Assembly: GCF_004354045.1 (NCBI RefSeq)
Contig: NZ_SMRT01000018.1
Span: 66,473-130,472 of the forward strand
Direction of reading: 5' to 3'
DNA from: Paenibacillus piri
Lineage (GTDB): Bacteria; Bacillota; Bacilli; Paenibacillales; NBRC-103111
Length of the DNA stretch: 64,000 nucleotides
Numbering within the stretch: position 1 is the stretch's first letter; every line of letters begins with the position of its first letter. A model generated the notes under the pieces. That model saw only the letters and a program-made list of their open reading frames with translations, was not told the DNA's origin and ran no database searches. This document shows, in pieces, positions 44,448-53,223 of the stretch. Position numbers and translations under genes: made by a program.

Positions 44448-44891
44448 TTAAAACGTATTATATACATTTTCACATTCTTCCGCGGTCGGTTCATAAAAAC
44501 AGTGCTTCTTGTATCGTCCTACGAGCGGCTGATTATACCAAGTTGGCGGACATGGTCCGGGATTTTCGAACGTTCCTGGACGGAAATACCATAGGGAGAA
44601 TTTGGCTGGCCAATTCCGCTCCCCATTCACAGCCCGTTGCGCCAGACGGCGTTCCCTCTCTCTTGCGTTTTGATAGTACAAACCATGTTGCAACGCTTCG
44701 AACGCATGCGGCTGGTTGATCATTTGGGGAATTGTCCGGAGTCCTTTAAAATCGGAGCAATTCGCTCTTATTCGGTTAATGCCAACATTTCCAACAAGGA
44801 CCATACCCATTTCGCCTTCGGTCTCAGCTTCAGCTCGAAGCAACCTTGCCAACATATCAATATCCTGTTTCCTGGCTTTTACGACTGCCAT
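44448..44891 (-). CDS. cwlJ: CwlJ germination-specific cell wall hydrolase
   Basis: 147 residues with the SleB/CwlJ hydrolase-2 domain alone: MLARLLRAEAETEGEMGMVL (catalytic Glu), GNVGINRIRANCSDFKGLRT, NWPAKFSLWYFRPGTFE, and the CwlJ-specific end HCFYEPTAEECENVYNTF. It has no signal peptide or peptidoglycan-binding domain, as in Bacillus CwlJ, which resides in the spore coat and degrades cortex muramic-lactam peptidoglycan. AGAGGTGAGCC supports the start. There is no GerQ partner here. Confidence 0.9.
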   Translation of the reverse strand: MAVVKARKQDIDMLARLLRAEAETEGEMGMVLVGNVGINRIRANCSDFKGLRTIPQMINQPHAFEALQHGLYYQNARERERRLAQRAVNGERNWPAKFSLWYFRPGTFENPGPCPPTWYNQPLVGRYKKHCFYEPTAEECENVYNTF

Positions 44892-44946
44892 TGGCTCACC
44901 TCTTTAGATTTCCTAAACTCATCATATTGTAGGTGAAGCGAATGTG

Positions 44947-45266
44947 TTACTCTAAGGGAGGAACTAAGCCGAAATCTCCACATAAACAATCTTCAAAACC
45001 ATTCAGACAAGCTCCATAATAACCAAAAGGACCATTTACTGCTTCTCCAAGGGCAATGTAAAAGGTCTCCACGTCCTGGATAAGCTCTCCATCAATTGTG
45101 TTAACTTGTTCTTTACTTCTTATTGTATGAAATTTGTGAATGCTTAAACGTATAACCTGTGACCAAGCACGTTTCTCCTCAAGCGTGCAGCCTACCCATT
45201 GTCCAAGTTCGTTAGGGTTGTCACTTAACCACTTTCATCGTCAATAATGGAAAATTTATAGCCCAT
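44947..45266 (-). pseudogene. Barstar-family inhibitor, frameshifted
   Basis: ATG 45266 (MGYKFSIIDDE) follows GATGGAGGTG. A one-base gap after DDE ends the frame. In the next frame the protein continues WLSDNPNELGQWVGCTLEEK, TIDGELIQDVETFYIALGEA and VNGPFGYYGACLNGFEDCLC, the barstar helix that plugs barnase. The C-terminus after GLVPP is cut at the CwlJ gene. No barnase-like toxin gene is adjacent. Confidence 0.8.
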
Positions 45267-45315
45267 AGATCACCTCCATCATCAATGCAACATCATTTTA
45301 CCATGCTTACCTTTC

Positions 45316-45395
45316 CTTAGTTCAACAAAAAACAGCCGATCGGAATGGCATGCTGCCGAGGTTGATTATTGAGCTATCGTATTCGTTAGCGTTTT
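45316..45395. repeat. Hairpin repeat family A
   Basis: CCTTAGTTCAACAAAAAACA left end, GCCGATCGGAATGGC loop region, right end TTGAGCTATCGTATTCGTTA GCG. Ten bases beyond lies the stop of the HAD gene. Confidence 0.75.
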
Positions 45396-45404
45396 TGTCA
45401 CAGA

Positions 45405-46052
45405 TTACGCTGTCAAATTACGGCTAACAAAAAATTCAATTACTTCTACTGGTTCTTTGAACATTAAATCTGGATCCACAGGGGCCAGCTTCTCTAGCTT
45501 TCCTTCTCCCCAGAGAGCGCCCGCACTAACCATACCAGCCCCCCGGGCTGCCAGCACATCCGTCGGCTGATCGCCTATGTAAACGCACTCCTCAGGTCTA
45601 ACTCCCATAACACTTGAAGCAAGAAGTAATGGCTCAGGGTCGGGCTTATGCTTCACAGTGTCTTCTTGACCGACAATACATTCGAAGAACTGAAGCAACG
45701 ATTTCGATTCCAGCTCAGGCACGATAAATCGGCGGTGCTTGGAAGAAACGATACCGAGCCGGAATCCCGCTTCACGCAATTGTTCGAGCAACTCAACGAT
45801 ACCAGAGTAGCCAGTAATGCTGTGTGACCGGGCCAAATAGAACTCCACCCCATGTTCCAAGATGAGATCTCCTTGTCCCGGAAACATGGAGTTCAGTGTA
45901 GCTAACGCAGGCTTACCTACGAGAAAATCCAACTCCTCCGGCGTTGCCTCACATCCCAATACAATCCGGAATCCATGACGATTTGCTTCAGTCGCTAATC
46001 TCTCACTGTCCTGGATTGTACCGTCCATATCAAAGAGAATACACTTAACCAA
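45405..46052 (-). CDS. HAD-family hydrolase, phosphoglycolate phosphatase-like
   Basis: 215 residues. Motif I FDMDGTIQDSERLATEANRH, motif II LGIVSSKHRRFIVPELE, motif III KHKPDPEPLLLASSVMGV, motif IV YIGDQPTDVLAARGAGM. Similar to Gph/PpaX phosphatases. The start would be TTG at 46052, but no ribosome site is visible, so a start further downstream or a truncated leader is possible. Confidence 0.85.
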   Translation of the reverse strand: MVKCILFDMDGTIQDSERLATEANRHGFRIVLGCEATPEELDFLVGKPALATLNSMFPGQGDLILEHGVEFYLARSHSITGYSGIVELLEQLREAGFRLGIVSSKHRRFIVPELESKSLLQFFECIVGQEDTVKHKPDPEPLLLASSVMGVRPEECVYIGDQPTDVLAARGAGMVSAGALWGEGKLEKLAPVDPDLMFKEPVEVIEFFVSRNLTA

Positions 46053-46131
46053 CTAATGATTTTTGTAGATTTCTATTCATTCCCTGGTTCCAAATCGATA
46101 AAAGGTTTGATTTGTTATTATGCAAAAAATT

Positions 46132-46160
46132 AAAGCCCTCGCGGGTGAGCTCGAGGGCTT
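46132..46160 (-). terminator. Rho-independent terminator
   Basis: AAGCCCTCG...CGAGGGCTT stem with an AGCTCACCCG loop, followed on the minus strand by TTAATTTTTT. It ends the small acidic-protein gene at 46166. Confidence 0.8.
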
Positions 46161-46165
46161 ATTAC

Positions 46166-46405
46166 TTACAGCAAAGTCTTCCGAACCGAGGAAGGATCTT
46201 CATCCGTTTCGACGGCGGAATCAAACACACTGGCTTGCGGAACGTTCGTAAGATCCAACTTTTGCCTCACCTGATCACCAATATTCCCATACCAGGCTTC
46301 AAATGAGTCATCTAATTGCTCCTCTCGACTACGATCCTCATTCACATCCGAATCCGCTTCGATTTTATTACCTAGTACCCCATACTCGTCTCTAGGTTGG
46401 GTCAT
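46166..46405 (-). CDS. Small acidic hypothetical protein
   Basis: 79 residues, hydrophilic and strongly acidic (KIEADSDVNEDRSREEQLDD, FEAWYGNIGDQVRQKLDLTN, SAVETDEDPSS), predicted mostly disordered. No motif was recognised. ATG 46405 follows AAGGAG at the right distance and a terminator follows the stop, so it looks real. It is probably a small accessory or spore/stress protein, but that is conjecture. Confidence 0.6.
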   Translation of the reverse strand: MTQPRDEYGVLGNKIEADSDVNEDRSREEQLDDSFEAWYGNIGDQVRQKLDLTNVPQASVFDSAVETDEDPSSVRKTLL

Positions 46406-46600
46406 CGATTACTTCAACTCCTTCATGTTGGAATTGAATTAAAATCCCCTGTAAAAATCCATTTTATACACGGGCTTTTAAATAGAGGTATAGTTGTTAT
46501 TTGAGAATCATAAAGGCAAGAAACCCGGCCCTTGCTAGTGACCGTCAGAATATGAAGTGGCATTGCACATTACTTCCAATTACCGGCATTTTCAAATAAT

Positions 46601-46990
46601 ATGCAGCAGAGAACCAATTGGATGAGGCGTCTTTTGACGGACGCCAAGCTAAAATCGAACATAAAGGATTGGGAAGCCAAAGCACAGATCATTATTGCAC
46701 GCTTTCGTGCGGATTACGCACACTTCCCTAATGATACGAGGTTTAAGGAGCTTATTGAGGAATTTATGCAGATCAGCCAGCTGTTTCGCGAGATATGGCC
46801 GCTACATGACGTTCAGGTCGTAACAGATTGCCACAAACGGATGTACGACCCTCGTATCGGAGAGATGGAGTTTGAATATGTGACTCTGCAACCGCCGACC
46901 GATCCGGATCTGAAGATCATGATTTATACAGCTTCAACGGATACGGCTGCGCGTTTGCAAAGTTTAATGAGCACTCGGGAGCATAGATAA
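46601..46990 (+). pseudogene. C-terminal domain of an MmyB-like XRE regulator, N-truncated
   Basis: 129 codons matching the MmyB ligand-binding domain: NWMRRLLTDAKLKSNIKDWE, AQIIIARFRADYAHFPNDTR, FKELIEEFMQISQLFREIWP, HDVQVVTDCHKRMYDPRIGE. The helix-turn-helix of the family and about half of the sensory domain are absent; a stop lies about 45 bp upstream. It is the only plus-strand gene in this part. Non-functional as a repressor unless it dimerises with something else. Confidence 0.8.
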
Positions 46991-47035
46991 GTCACTTTTG
47001 ACTTGCATTAGGGACATCACTCAAGAACCGTGATT

Positions 47036-47145
47036 GCGCTATCCCGCCCTTTAGTTCAATGAAAAAGCAGCCGTTCGTGAATGGCCGGCTGCCGCGGTAT
47101 CATTAGTATCATTATTGAACTAACGTATCCGTTTAGCTTAACAAG
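47036..47145. repeat. Hairpin repeat family A, full copy
   Basis: CTATCCCGCCCTTTAGTTCA left end, stem AAGCAGCCG...CGGCTGC, then TTATTGAACTAACGTATCCG and TTTAGCTTAAC. It ends 18 bases before the racemase gene stop. Confidence 0.85.
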
Positions 47146-47162
47146 TTACCATTTATTTTGGC

Positions 47163-47873
47163 TTATGCATCCTGGATGGTCCCTTTTAAAGCGAAGTCGA
47201 CAGCACTTTCAGCATGAAGTCTTGTTGTATCATAAACGGGTATACTGCAATCGTCTTGTGAGATGAGTAGTGTTATTTCTGTACATCCCAAAATAACGGC
47301 TTCTGCTCCTTGCTGTTTAAGATTATTTATGATCTTTAAGTAGGTTTGCTTAGACTCTTCATTAATAATACCAAGACAAAGCTCTTGATATATGATGTCA
47401 TGTACATCCGATCGATCTACTTCATTTGGCACAATAACCTCAAGTCCAAACTTTTCAGTAAGCCTGCCCTTGTAAAAATCTTGTTCCATCGTAAATGCAG
47501 TCCCCAGTAACGCGACCTTCTTAATTCCATCTTTAACTATTTTAATTGCTGATGAGTCTGCAATATGAATTAACGGAATAGTTACCGATCTTTCTACTTC
47601 TTGTGCCATTTTATGCATTGTATTTGTACAGATGACGATTAAATCTGCTCCAGCCGTTTCAAGTTTTTGCGCTGAATCAATCATAATTTTTGTGGCCTCA
47701 TCCCAATTCCCTTGATGCTGTAAAGTCTTGATTTCTTGAAAATTTACCGAATACATGAGACTTTTAGCGGAATGATGCCCGCCTAGCCTTTTTTTTACAT
47801 ATTGATTAATGATTTGGTAATAGAGCAGAGATGACTCCCAACTCATTCCACCAATAAGACCTATAGTTTTCAT
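47163..47873 (-). CDS. Aspartate/glutamate racemase family protein (YgeA-like)
   Basis: 236 residues. The two catalytic cysteines are in VICTNTMHKMAQEVE and ILGCTEITLLIS; the fold start is KTIGLIGGMSWESSLLYYQI. The family racemises Asp, Glu or other amino acids without cofactor. ATG 47873 follows GTGAGGTGC. A single-gene unit with a family A hairpin at its 3' end. Confidence 0.88.
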   Translation of the reverse strand: MKTIGLIGGMSWESSLLYYQIINQYVKKRLGGHHSAKSLMYSVNFQEIKTLQHQGNWDEATKIMIDSAQKLETAGADLIVICTNTMHKMAQEVERSVTIPLIHIADSSAIKIVKDGIKKVALLGTAFTMEQDFYKGRLTEKFGLEVIVPNEVDRSDVHDIIYQELCLGIINEESKQTYLKIINNLKQQGAEAVILGCTEITLLISQDDCSIPVYDTTRLHAESAVDFALKGTIQDA

Positions 47874-47936
47874 TATCCAGCACCTCACTAATTATTAACA
47901 ACATTTTCTCACAAGGAATTTATGAATTCAATTTAT

Positions 47937-48022
47937 TGTTAGCGTAACGCGGCCACGGAATCGTGTTGATTGCCGCGTTTTTGTAGTTTATTGAGCTATC
48001 GTTCTCCGTTGGCGTAATACTT
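47937..48022. repeat. Hairpin repeat family A
   Basis: ATTGTTAGCGTAACGCGG left end, stem GCGGCCACGGAATCGTG / GATTGCCGCG, right end TTTATTGAGCTATCGTTCTC then CGTTGGCGTAAT. It faces the gene at 48077. Confidence 0.8.
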
Positions 48023-48076
48023 TAGTTTCATTATCGAAGCGTTCCTTGAAAAATTTAGAAGGTTTAGCTCAATTAA

Positions 48077-48712
48077 TTATCTTAAAGGATATTTTAATGT
48101 AATTGCTTCCTTTATTAATTCCTCAAAAAAGAAATAATTATGGTCTGCCCCAATAATACAAAGAATCCTTTTATCCGGATTTGCTTTTATTGAATTTATT
48201 GCCCGCTGAATCATAATCTGATTCCTGACTATCCACCGGAAATTTTGCGAAACTGGATTGATTTGAAATAACCACTCATATTTTAGCTTAGTTAAATCAT
48301 CAAACTCTTTAGAGTTAAAGGGAATTTGTCCACAAGAATGAGTATTCATTTGCTTAGAGAACCATTTGTCATCCATTTTCTCAAGCTCAATCTTTTCCTC
48401 GTTTGTAAAACCATCAAATGGAGCAAAATTGTTCCAGACATCCAGTTCAAACCAGTCTATGGGCACAAACTCGATACTGTATTCATCACATAAAGGGAAT
48501 ATCAGCTCCCAATATTCACTTGCGGGTTCTCCCCAATAACCTCTTTCGTTTTTATTTTCTAAGTACCTTCGCCAGCTTTGTGGGTGAACTTCACCACAGA
48601 TAATATCTGGATTGAATTCCATAATTATTTCCCTATAAAGGTCAAGAGTACATCTATATTTATCTCTTAAATCATTATTATGAATCGTCCCTAAGATTCC
48701 AACAGTAGTCAT
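48077..48712 (-). CDS. Hypothetical protein with TIKI/TraB-like motifs
   Basis: 211 residues. The N-terminal VGILGTIHNNDLRDKY (GTxH) and the later ICGEVHPQSWRRYLEN and CIIGADHNYFFFEELIKEAI carry the pattern of conserved acidic and histidine residues seen in the TIKI/TraB/GumN superfamily of putative metalloproteases. It lacks a membrane anchor. The assignment is tentative; no characterised close relative comes to mind. TGAGGAG precedes the ATG. Confidence 0.6.
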   Translation of the reverse strand: MTTVGILGTIHNNDLRDKYRCTLDLYREIIMEFNPDIICGEVHPQSWRRYLENKNERGYWGEPASEYWELIFPLCDEYSIEFVPIDWFELDVWNNFAPFDGFTNEEKIELEKMDDKWFSKQMNTHSCGQIPFNSKEFDDLTKLKYEWLFQINPVSQNFRWIVRNQIMIQRAINSIKANPDKRILCIIGADHNYFFFEELIKEAITLKYPLR

Positions 48713-48856
48713 TTGTTCTCCTCATTTCTTGCCTAACTAAGCAATGATTTAAAGACTAATAATCTTACATTACCATAATTTGCATTTATTTTGAGATTTT
48801 ATATCCCTTTACTACACATTACTTCCAGTTAGTTAATAAAAAAGCTTTAAAAGAAA

Positions 48857-48897
48857 AAAGGCACAATCTCACCTTTACGTGAATTGTGCCTTTTTTT
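48857..48897. terminator. Bidirectional terminator
   Basis: GGCACAAT-CTCACCTTTACGTG-AATTGTGCC stem with A-tract on the left and TTTTTTT on the right, 140 bp from the TIKI-like gene start. The stretch 48900-49200 has a worn family A right end (TTGAACAACGTATCGGTTAG, 49053-49072) and no gene. Confidence 0.7.
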
Positions 48898-49203
48898 CTG
48901 TCCTATTTCTCGGACAGGGTACTTGAGACGAGGGGAGCAGTACCTAGAAAGAACTTATCATGAGGCTCCCCCATATACTAATTTGTACTGGTTCTTAGCG
49001 ATAATTTACAATTATTCAGCCTAGAGATTTGTGCCGACGGACTTATTGTGATTGAACAACGTATCGGTTAGTTCAGTCATCACCCTTGGACTACGCTTTT
49101 ATTCATCATTAATATTCAACATTGATTTCGAACCATCGAATGGGATCAGCTATAGTTCCCCGTCGTTGAATAACTTAGAACATTCAAATAATGAAATCAA
49201 GTA

Positions 49204-50073
49204 TTAATTAATGGGCAAGGACTTCCAATATTCCCACGCTTTTAAGTAATCTTCCAAATCATGAGGATGGAATTGTATACAGATCCCAATTCGACAATAA
49301 AGTTGAAAGATTACTTCTTCGATTAGCCTGGATCTCTCAATAGGTTCATGTTTGAGCAATGTGAATGTTCCCATTAAAGTTTCTAGGTTCAAATCGTCTG
49401 GAGAAGAGCAAAAAGCGTAAGTAAAATCATATAGCAAAGGACCAATCATTGGTGCCGGGTCGATAACACCGACTAGTGAGAGCTCATGAAACACAAAATT
49501 ATGCACACCAGTATCTCCGTGCAGCAAATATCTTGATTCAAGCTCTGCACTCTTCGATATGTTCTCAACAATTGATCTCACTCTATCATAATCCTCAACT
49601 GGCAAAAGGTTACCCCAATTATTTCTTGTATCCTCCAAACTCCGATAATTCCATTCACTCCAAGTTTGAATTGGTCTTTGTAGCCTTCCCCACTTGTCAT
49701 TTTGTGGAGATTCTTCATAATGATTGAATAACTCTTTAATTAAAATTGTCAACCAATTAATTTTTAAACCACGATCTTTGTGAGTCGTACCAGTAATATA
49801 TGAATACAGAATAAACGCCTTTTCAGGATCCGTATAAAGTTTTTTAGGGAGAAGGCTAATGTGCCGATATGTACTAAGAAAGTGTTCCGCTAAGGAAATT
49901 TGTTGCGGATGATCTATCTTTAAAACATATTTTGCTTCGTTGTGCGTTGAAAGAGTATAAACAAGTCCCTCGGTAGACCCAGTCTTATTATTTGTCGCCA
50001 TATCAATGTTATCAATTATGCCTTTTTTACGGAGATTATTGATGATGCTGCTAATATCTACTTTTTCCAACAT
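49204..50073 (-). CDS. Aminoglycoside phosphotransferase (APH/choline kinase fold) family protein
   Basis: 289 residues. The catalytic loop is LLHGDTGVHNFVFHELSLVG (Brenner's HGDxxxxN) and the metal site follows in VIDPAPMIGPLLYDFTYAF. The N-lobe has KYVLKIDHPQQISLAEHFL. The substrate may be an antibiotic or a metabolite; the family is broad and resistance cannot be claimed. AGAGGGG precedes the ATG. A single-gene unit. Confidence 0.85.
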   Translation of the reverse strand: MLEKVDISSIINNLRKKGIIDNIDMATNNKTGSTEGLVYTLSTHNEAKYVLKIDHPQQISLAEHFLSTYRHISLLPKKLYTDPEKAFILYSYITGTTHKDRGLKINWLTILIKELFNHYEESPQNDKWGRLQRPIQTWSEWNYRSLEDTRNNWGNLLPVEDYDRVRSIVENISKSAELESRYLLHGDTGVHNFVFHELSLVGVIDPAPMIGPLLYDFTYAFCSSPDDLNLETLMGTFTLLKHEPIERSRLIEEVIFQLYCRIGICIQFHPHDLEDYLKAWEYWKSLPIN

Positions 50074-50232
50074 TGGAAATTTACCCCTCTAACAATCGAT
50101 TAAATGAATCTGTAACTAAAAATAGTTCTTATCAGTTTTTTAATATTTGAGTAAATCCATTTTTAGAAAATCCATTCAATAAGATGATATGCTGGTTCTA
50201 GACGGGACTCAATATAAAGTTTCGTTTTATTA

Positions 50233-50325
50233 AACTATCCTGCCTTAGTTTAATAAAACAAGCAGGCTGCCGCGGCACCTGAACTTTATTTTGCTATTCA
50301 ACTAACGCATTCGTTAGCTAAATGA
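50233..50325. repeat. Hairpin repeat family A, full copy
   Basis: CTATCCTGCCTTAGTTTAAT left end, stem AAAACAAGCAGGCTGCCGCG / GGCACCTG...TATTTTG, right end CAACTAACGCATTCGTTAGC. Nearly the same as 15074-15168, which is 35 kb away. Confidence 0.8.
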
Positions 50326-50396
50326 AAAACAACACTCCTACCTTCTTTTTGTTCATCCTCACTTAACACAAATGATAATACTTCTCAACTGCGGAT

Positions 50397-50492
50397 AACG
50401 ATATATGTTCTTGTCCCAAATCGGCAAACGATATATGTTCTCGTCACCCGACAGCTCATTCTATCGGTTGTCGGTTGACAAGAACTTCCCAT
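50397..50492. repeat. Repeat family B, partial and duplicated
   Basis: AAACGATATATGTTCTTGTC, then AAACGATATATGTTCTCGTC with CACCCGACAG, then CGGTTGTCGGTTGACAAGAA. It ends at the stop codon of the DUF2269 gene. Confidence 0.7.
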
Positions 50493-50500
50493 CGGCTTCT

Positions 50501-50959
50501 TTAAAATGGCTTAACGACCATAAGCGCCACTATGGCAATCATCAGCAGCTGTGCTGCCCTCTCGATTGGTACGATCTTTTTTATCAGCAGTCCGAACTCG
50601 GCGGGTATTTCATTATCCTGGTCTTGACTTTCAGATATGAGCTTTATGATCTTTTTCATACGCGGCTCGATCCATCCGTCGATCATGACGACCATGAGCA
50701 GCGATAAAAGGATAGATACATTCAGCCACATTTGGGATAACCCCATCTTGGTTATGATCATAAGCCAAACCCCGGTTAAAATAAGTACGGCTCCGCCAAT
50801 TTTAGGCATTATGGCAAGTTTGGTCGTTATACCAAAAGCAAAGTACAGCTGGCCGACGGTTCTAGCGGATCTTCGAATGATGGGCATCACGAAAGCAAAG
50901 CCAATTATGGCGATCGAAGCCAATATATGCAAAACGAGCAGTAATCCAAACAAACCCAT
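50501..50959 (-). CDS. DUF2269 membrane protein
   Basis: 152 residues with four membrane helices (about 5-25, 45-65, 75-92, 130-150). The family pattern is LLVLHILASIAIIGFAFV and KLAIMPKIGGAVLILTGVWL. No known function. It starts 15 bp after the stop of the NmrA-like gene, so the two are one operon. AAGGGGG precedes the ATG. Confidence 0.85.
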   Translation of the reverse strand: MGLFGLLLVLHILASIAIIGFAFVMPIIRRSARTVGQLYFAFGITTKLAIMPKIGGAVLILTGVWLMIITKMGLSQMWLNVSILLSLLMVVMIDGWIEPRMKKIIKLISESQDQDNEIPAEFGLLIKKIVPIERAAQLLMIAIVALMVVKPF

Positions 50960-50973
50960 TATCCCCCTTCTCC

Positions 50974-51702
50974 TCAGCGCACCGAAATATTGCTTTGATA
51001 GGCTAGACCGACCCTTTTTCTTTTAAACGCTCCTCCGAGCTCAAGATGGTCCAACATACATATTGCGACATCGTCATAAGCAACATTCAGCTCTTGAAGT
51101 CGGCTGAACAAGTGACCGGCTATATCTGCCTCGGAATATTCCCTGATCGTCTCCGGAATCGGAACGGGCAAGGTGTCCGTTGTTACATGTAGATGAACTA
51201 CATCTGGATGCTCTCTCGAATCAATCATTGTTCCCGGACACATAATGGACCAATCGAGCCCAGTCTGTTGTAGCCTTTCGAAATTCCGGTTGTGATTTCT
51301 ATACTCAGGTGGGAAGCCGGGTAAATTGTTGCCGATAAGATCCGTATATGGAATATCCAGCAGGCCGGCTCCTCCCATAATCCATACCCGCCCAGAGAAA
51401 CTAGGTTGGAATTCACATTGGCTTATAATGTTATCGACGATACGAACAAACTCTTCTCCCTGGCCCGCATGGCCGGCTGCAATAATAGCGGCGTCTTGAT
51501 GCACGAGCGCCTCACCGACGCTCACCGGGTCCATAATATCGTCCACGATCACCTTCACATGCTTGGCGGAATGCTCACCTAGTTGATCATAAAGCTTTTC
51601 AGAATTTCGCACAAATGCGGTCATTTCATGCCCCATTTTTATCCCTTGTACCAACACTCTTTTCCCTGTATTCCCCGTCGCTCCAAAAACAATAATTTTC
51701 AT
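50974..51702 (-). CDS. NAD(P)H-binding NmrA/SDR-like protein
   Basis: 242 residues of an atypical SDR: IIVFGATGNTGKRVLVQGIK (GxxGxxG), VNILVDDIMDP-type acidic turn (VIVDDIMDPVSVGEALVHQD), and GRVWIMGGAGLLDI. The catalytic YxxxK is not clear. The family binds NAD(P)H and often senses redox state. ATG 51702 follows GAGGAAAG. It is probably controlled by the HxlR gene upstream through a matched palindrome. Confidence 0.85.
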   Translation of the reverse strand: MKIIVFGATGNTGKRVLVQGIKMGHEMTAFVRNSEKLYDQLGEHSAKHVKVIVDDIMDPVSVGEALVHQDAAIIAAGHAGQGEEFVRIVDNIISQCEFQPSFSGRVWIMGGAGLLDIPYTDLIGNNLPGFPPEYRNHNRNFERLQQTGLDWSIMCPGTMIDSREHPDVVHLHVTTDTLPVPIPETIREYSEADIAGHLFSRLQELNVAYDDVAICMLDHLELGGAFKRKRVGLAYQSNISVR

Positions 51703-51798
51703 TATTCTTTCCTCCTCATGAGTGGACCTCAATATCTGGTTAACTCAAGCTTAGCATCGCTTCAAAATTATGTTAAGAACCCACTTTAAAGTAGGGTA

Positions 51799-51814
51799 CT
51801 TACTTAAAAGTAAG
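51799..51814. promoter_or_regulatory. HxlR operator candidate upstream of the NmrA-like gene
   Basis: CTTACTTAAAAGTAAG, perfect 7-bp arms around AA. The same palindrome is in front of the HxlR gene (52281). Confidence 0.8.
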
Positions 51815-51856
51815 CATTATAAAAAGGGATGCCATAATGAGTGCGACCGTAGGTAA

Positions 51857-51897
51857 ACAAAAGCTGCCCGGTATCCCGTGGCAGCTTTTGTTTTGAG
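51857..51897. terminator. Stem-loop between HxlR and NmrA-like genes
   Basis: AACAAAAGCTGCC-CGGTATCCCGT-GGCAGCTTTTGTT, 13-bp stem. It could end the HxlR transcript; the stem also resembles an eroded family A core. Confidence 0.7.
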
Positions 51898-51933
51898 TTG
51901 ATTGAATTAGTGTACAAGTTCATTGAACCAGCT

Positions 51934-52266
51934 TTATGACGCTGACTCTTCATATTTCCGCTTATTATGATTTTCTCCCCAAGCACACATGACTTCTGCT
52001 ACGGGAATCAATGTTCTGCCGTATTCACTCAGAGAATATTCTACTTTTGGAGGGATAGCAGGGTAGACCGTTCTATCGACTATGCCTTCTCGTTCCAAAT
52101 CTCGGAGATGTTGTGTAAGCATTTTTTGTGAAACATCAGGTATAAGCTTTTCCAGATCGTTGAATCTCTTTTTGGATTCAATCAAATGCCATAAAATCAT
52201 TGGCTTCCATTTGCCGCCTAAAACATGAATGAGTGTCTCAACCGGACATTCACGCTGATGAATCAT
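51934..52266 (-). CDS. HxlR-family transcriptional regulator
   Basis: 110 residues: CPVETLIHVLGGKWKPMILW, then RFNDLEKLIPDVSQKMLTQH, LRDLEREGIVDRTVYPAIPP. This is the typical MarR-like winged helix of HxlR/YodB regulators, with a cysteine at position 7 that in YodB senses quinones and diamide. The downstream target is a NAD(P)H-binding operon, a fitting partner. Confidence 0.9.
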   Translation of the reverse strand: MIHQRECPVETLIHVLGGKWKPMILWHLIESKKRFNDLEKLIPDVSQKMLTQHLRDLEREGIVDRTVYPAIPPKVEYSLSEYGRTLIPVAEVMCAWGENHNKRKYEESAS

Positions 52267-52280
52267 TGATAAATCATCCC

Positions 52281-52296
52281 CTTACTTTTAAGTAAG
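52281..52296. promoter_or_regulatory. HxlR operator candidate (autoregulatory)
   Basis: CTTACTTTTAAGTAAG, the same 7-bp arms as at 51799, 15 bp before the HxlR start codon. Confidence 0.8.
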
Positions 52297-52387
52297 TACA
52301 TTACATAAAATTAACATAACAAAATTTTACGATAGCGCTACAATCAAGTCAATCATTGAAACTAAGCAGTACTCACCTCCGCCCTAC

Positions 52388-52535
52388 TATCCGTCGGGAA
52401 TGAGATCAAGTACTTGTCAAATCGGGAATGGGATCAAGTTCTTGTCATTGGTTTTTGACAAGAACTTGATCCCATAAAATACAAAAGCCGCGATTTACGC
52501 GGCTATTTATGAGATAATGTTCTTGACAACCGACA
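52388..52535. repeat. Repeat family B, compound full copy
   Basis: GTCGGGAATGAGATCAAGTA and CGGGAATGGGATCAAGTTCT (two left-type ends), stem AAGTTCTTGTCATTG...TGACAAGAACTTGAT, a second stem AAAAGCCGC-GATTTAC-GCGGCTATT, right end ATAATGTTCTTGACAACCGA. A shorter copy is at 52632-52675. Together they fill 52267-52696. Confidence 0.75.
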
Positions 52536-52696
52536 CTTTGGTTCCATAATTCGTTGCATAATCCTGTCAGTAAGTTTAATCCGAAGGCCCAAGCGCATAC
52601 GATCTCGTGGATTTTCCTCTTTTCCTTCAAAGAGACGCGTCAGGAATGAGATCATGGTTCTTGTCATCCGACACAAACCGTCTCATCAAAAATGGT

Positions 52697-53116
52697 TCAA
52701 GTATTGTTTATTGCACTATCGTTCCCGTTAGAGAACCGCTGCCACGCCAAATATCCTTTCGTCAAAAAGTAAGCAATCAGAACAATGAGCGCAAGAATAC
52801 CATCGATCATAGCAACGAACTGAATGTCAGGAGTAATCTGTTGAATGGTAAGAGGAATCGTCACCGATACAGCAGCCTTGTGGAAAAATGCAAGTTCCCA
52901 TAACCCGGCATAACGTCGAGGATATATAGTTAAAAGCAAGAAAAGTCCCGTAAATAAAATAAAACCGTACATGCGCCAGATCTCGACAACCTTGGTGGCA
53001 GAGTCAGCACTTGCAACATTTTCGATGGTTAAGATAAACGAAGAAAATGCGCCTATGGTACATATGAATAATAAAACCCTCCCAATGCGGTCATTTAATT
53101 GAGATATCCGTTTCAT
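52697..53116 (-). CDS. Small integral membrane protein
   Basis: 139 residues with four predicted helices (VLLFICTIGAFSSFILTIEN; YGFILFTGLFLLLTIY; AAVSVTIPLTIQ; MIDGILALIVLIAYFLTK). No family is recognised. ATG 53116 follows AGGAGGAAA. The last ~12 codons (RFSNGNDSAINNT) are encoded by the right end of a family A repeat (52700-52735), so the original C-terminus has been replaced. Confidence 0.6.
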   Translation of the reverse strand: MKRISQLNDRIGRVLLFICTIGAFSSFILTIENVASADSATKVVEIWRMYGFILFTGLFLLLTIYPRRYAGLWELAFFHKAAVSVTIPLTIQQITPDIQFVAMIDGILALIVLIAYFLTKGYLAWQRFSNGNDSAINNT

Positions 53117-53223
53117 TTTTCCTCCTGCTACCATTAAGTCGATAAATCAAATCATCCTGTCCGATTCATTTTCAGACTAACGAATCGAATTAGTTTTGTC
53201 AAGAATTGGTGAGTTCATCTGTC

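Noticed and set aside
44448..44891. SleB
   Set aside because: No signal peptide or peptidoglycan-binding domain; length and C-terminal motif are those of CwlJ.
49204..50073. Named aminoglycoside-resistance gene
   Set aside because: Only the general APH fold is certain; no specific subtype motifs are recognised.
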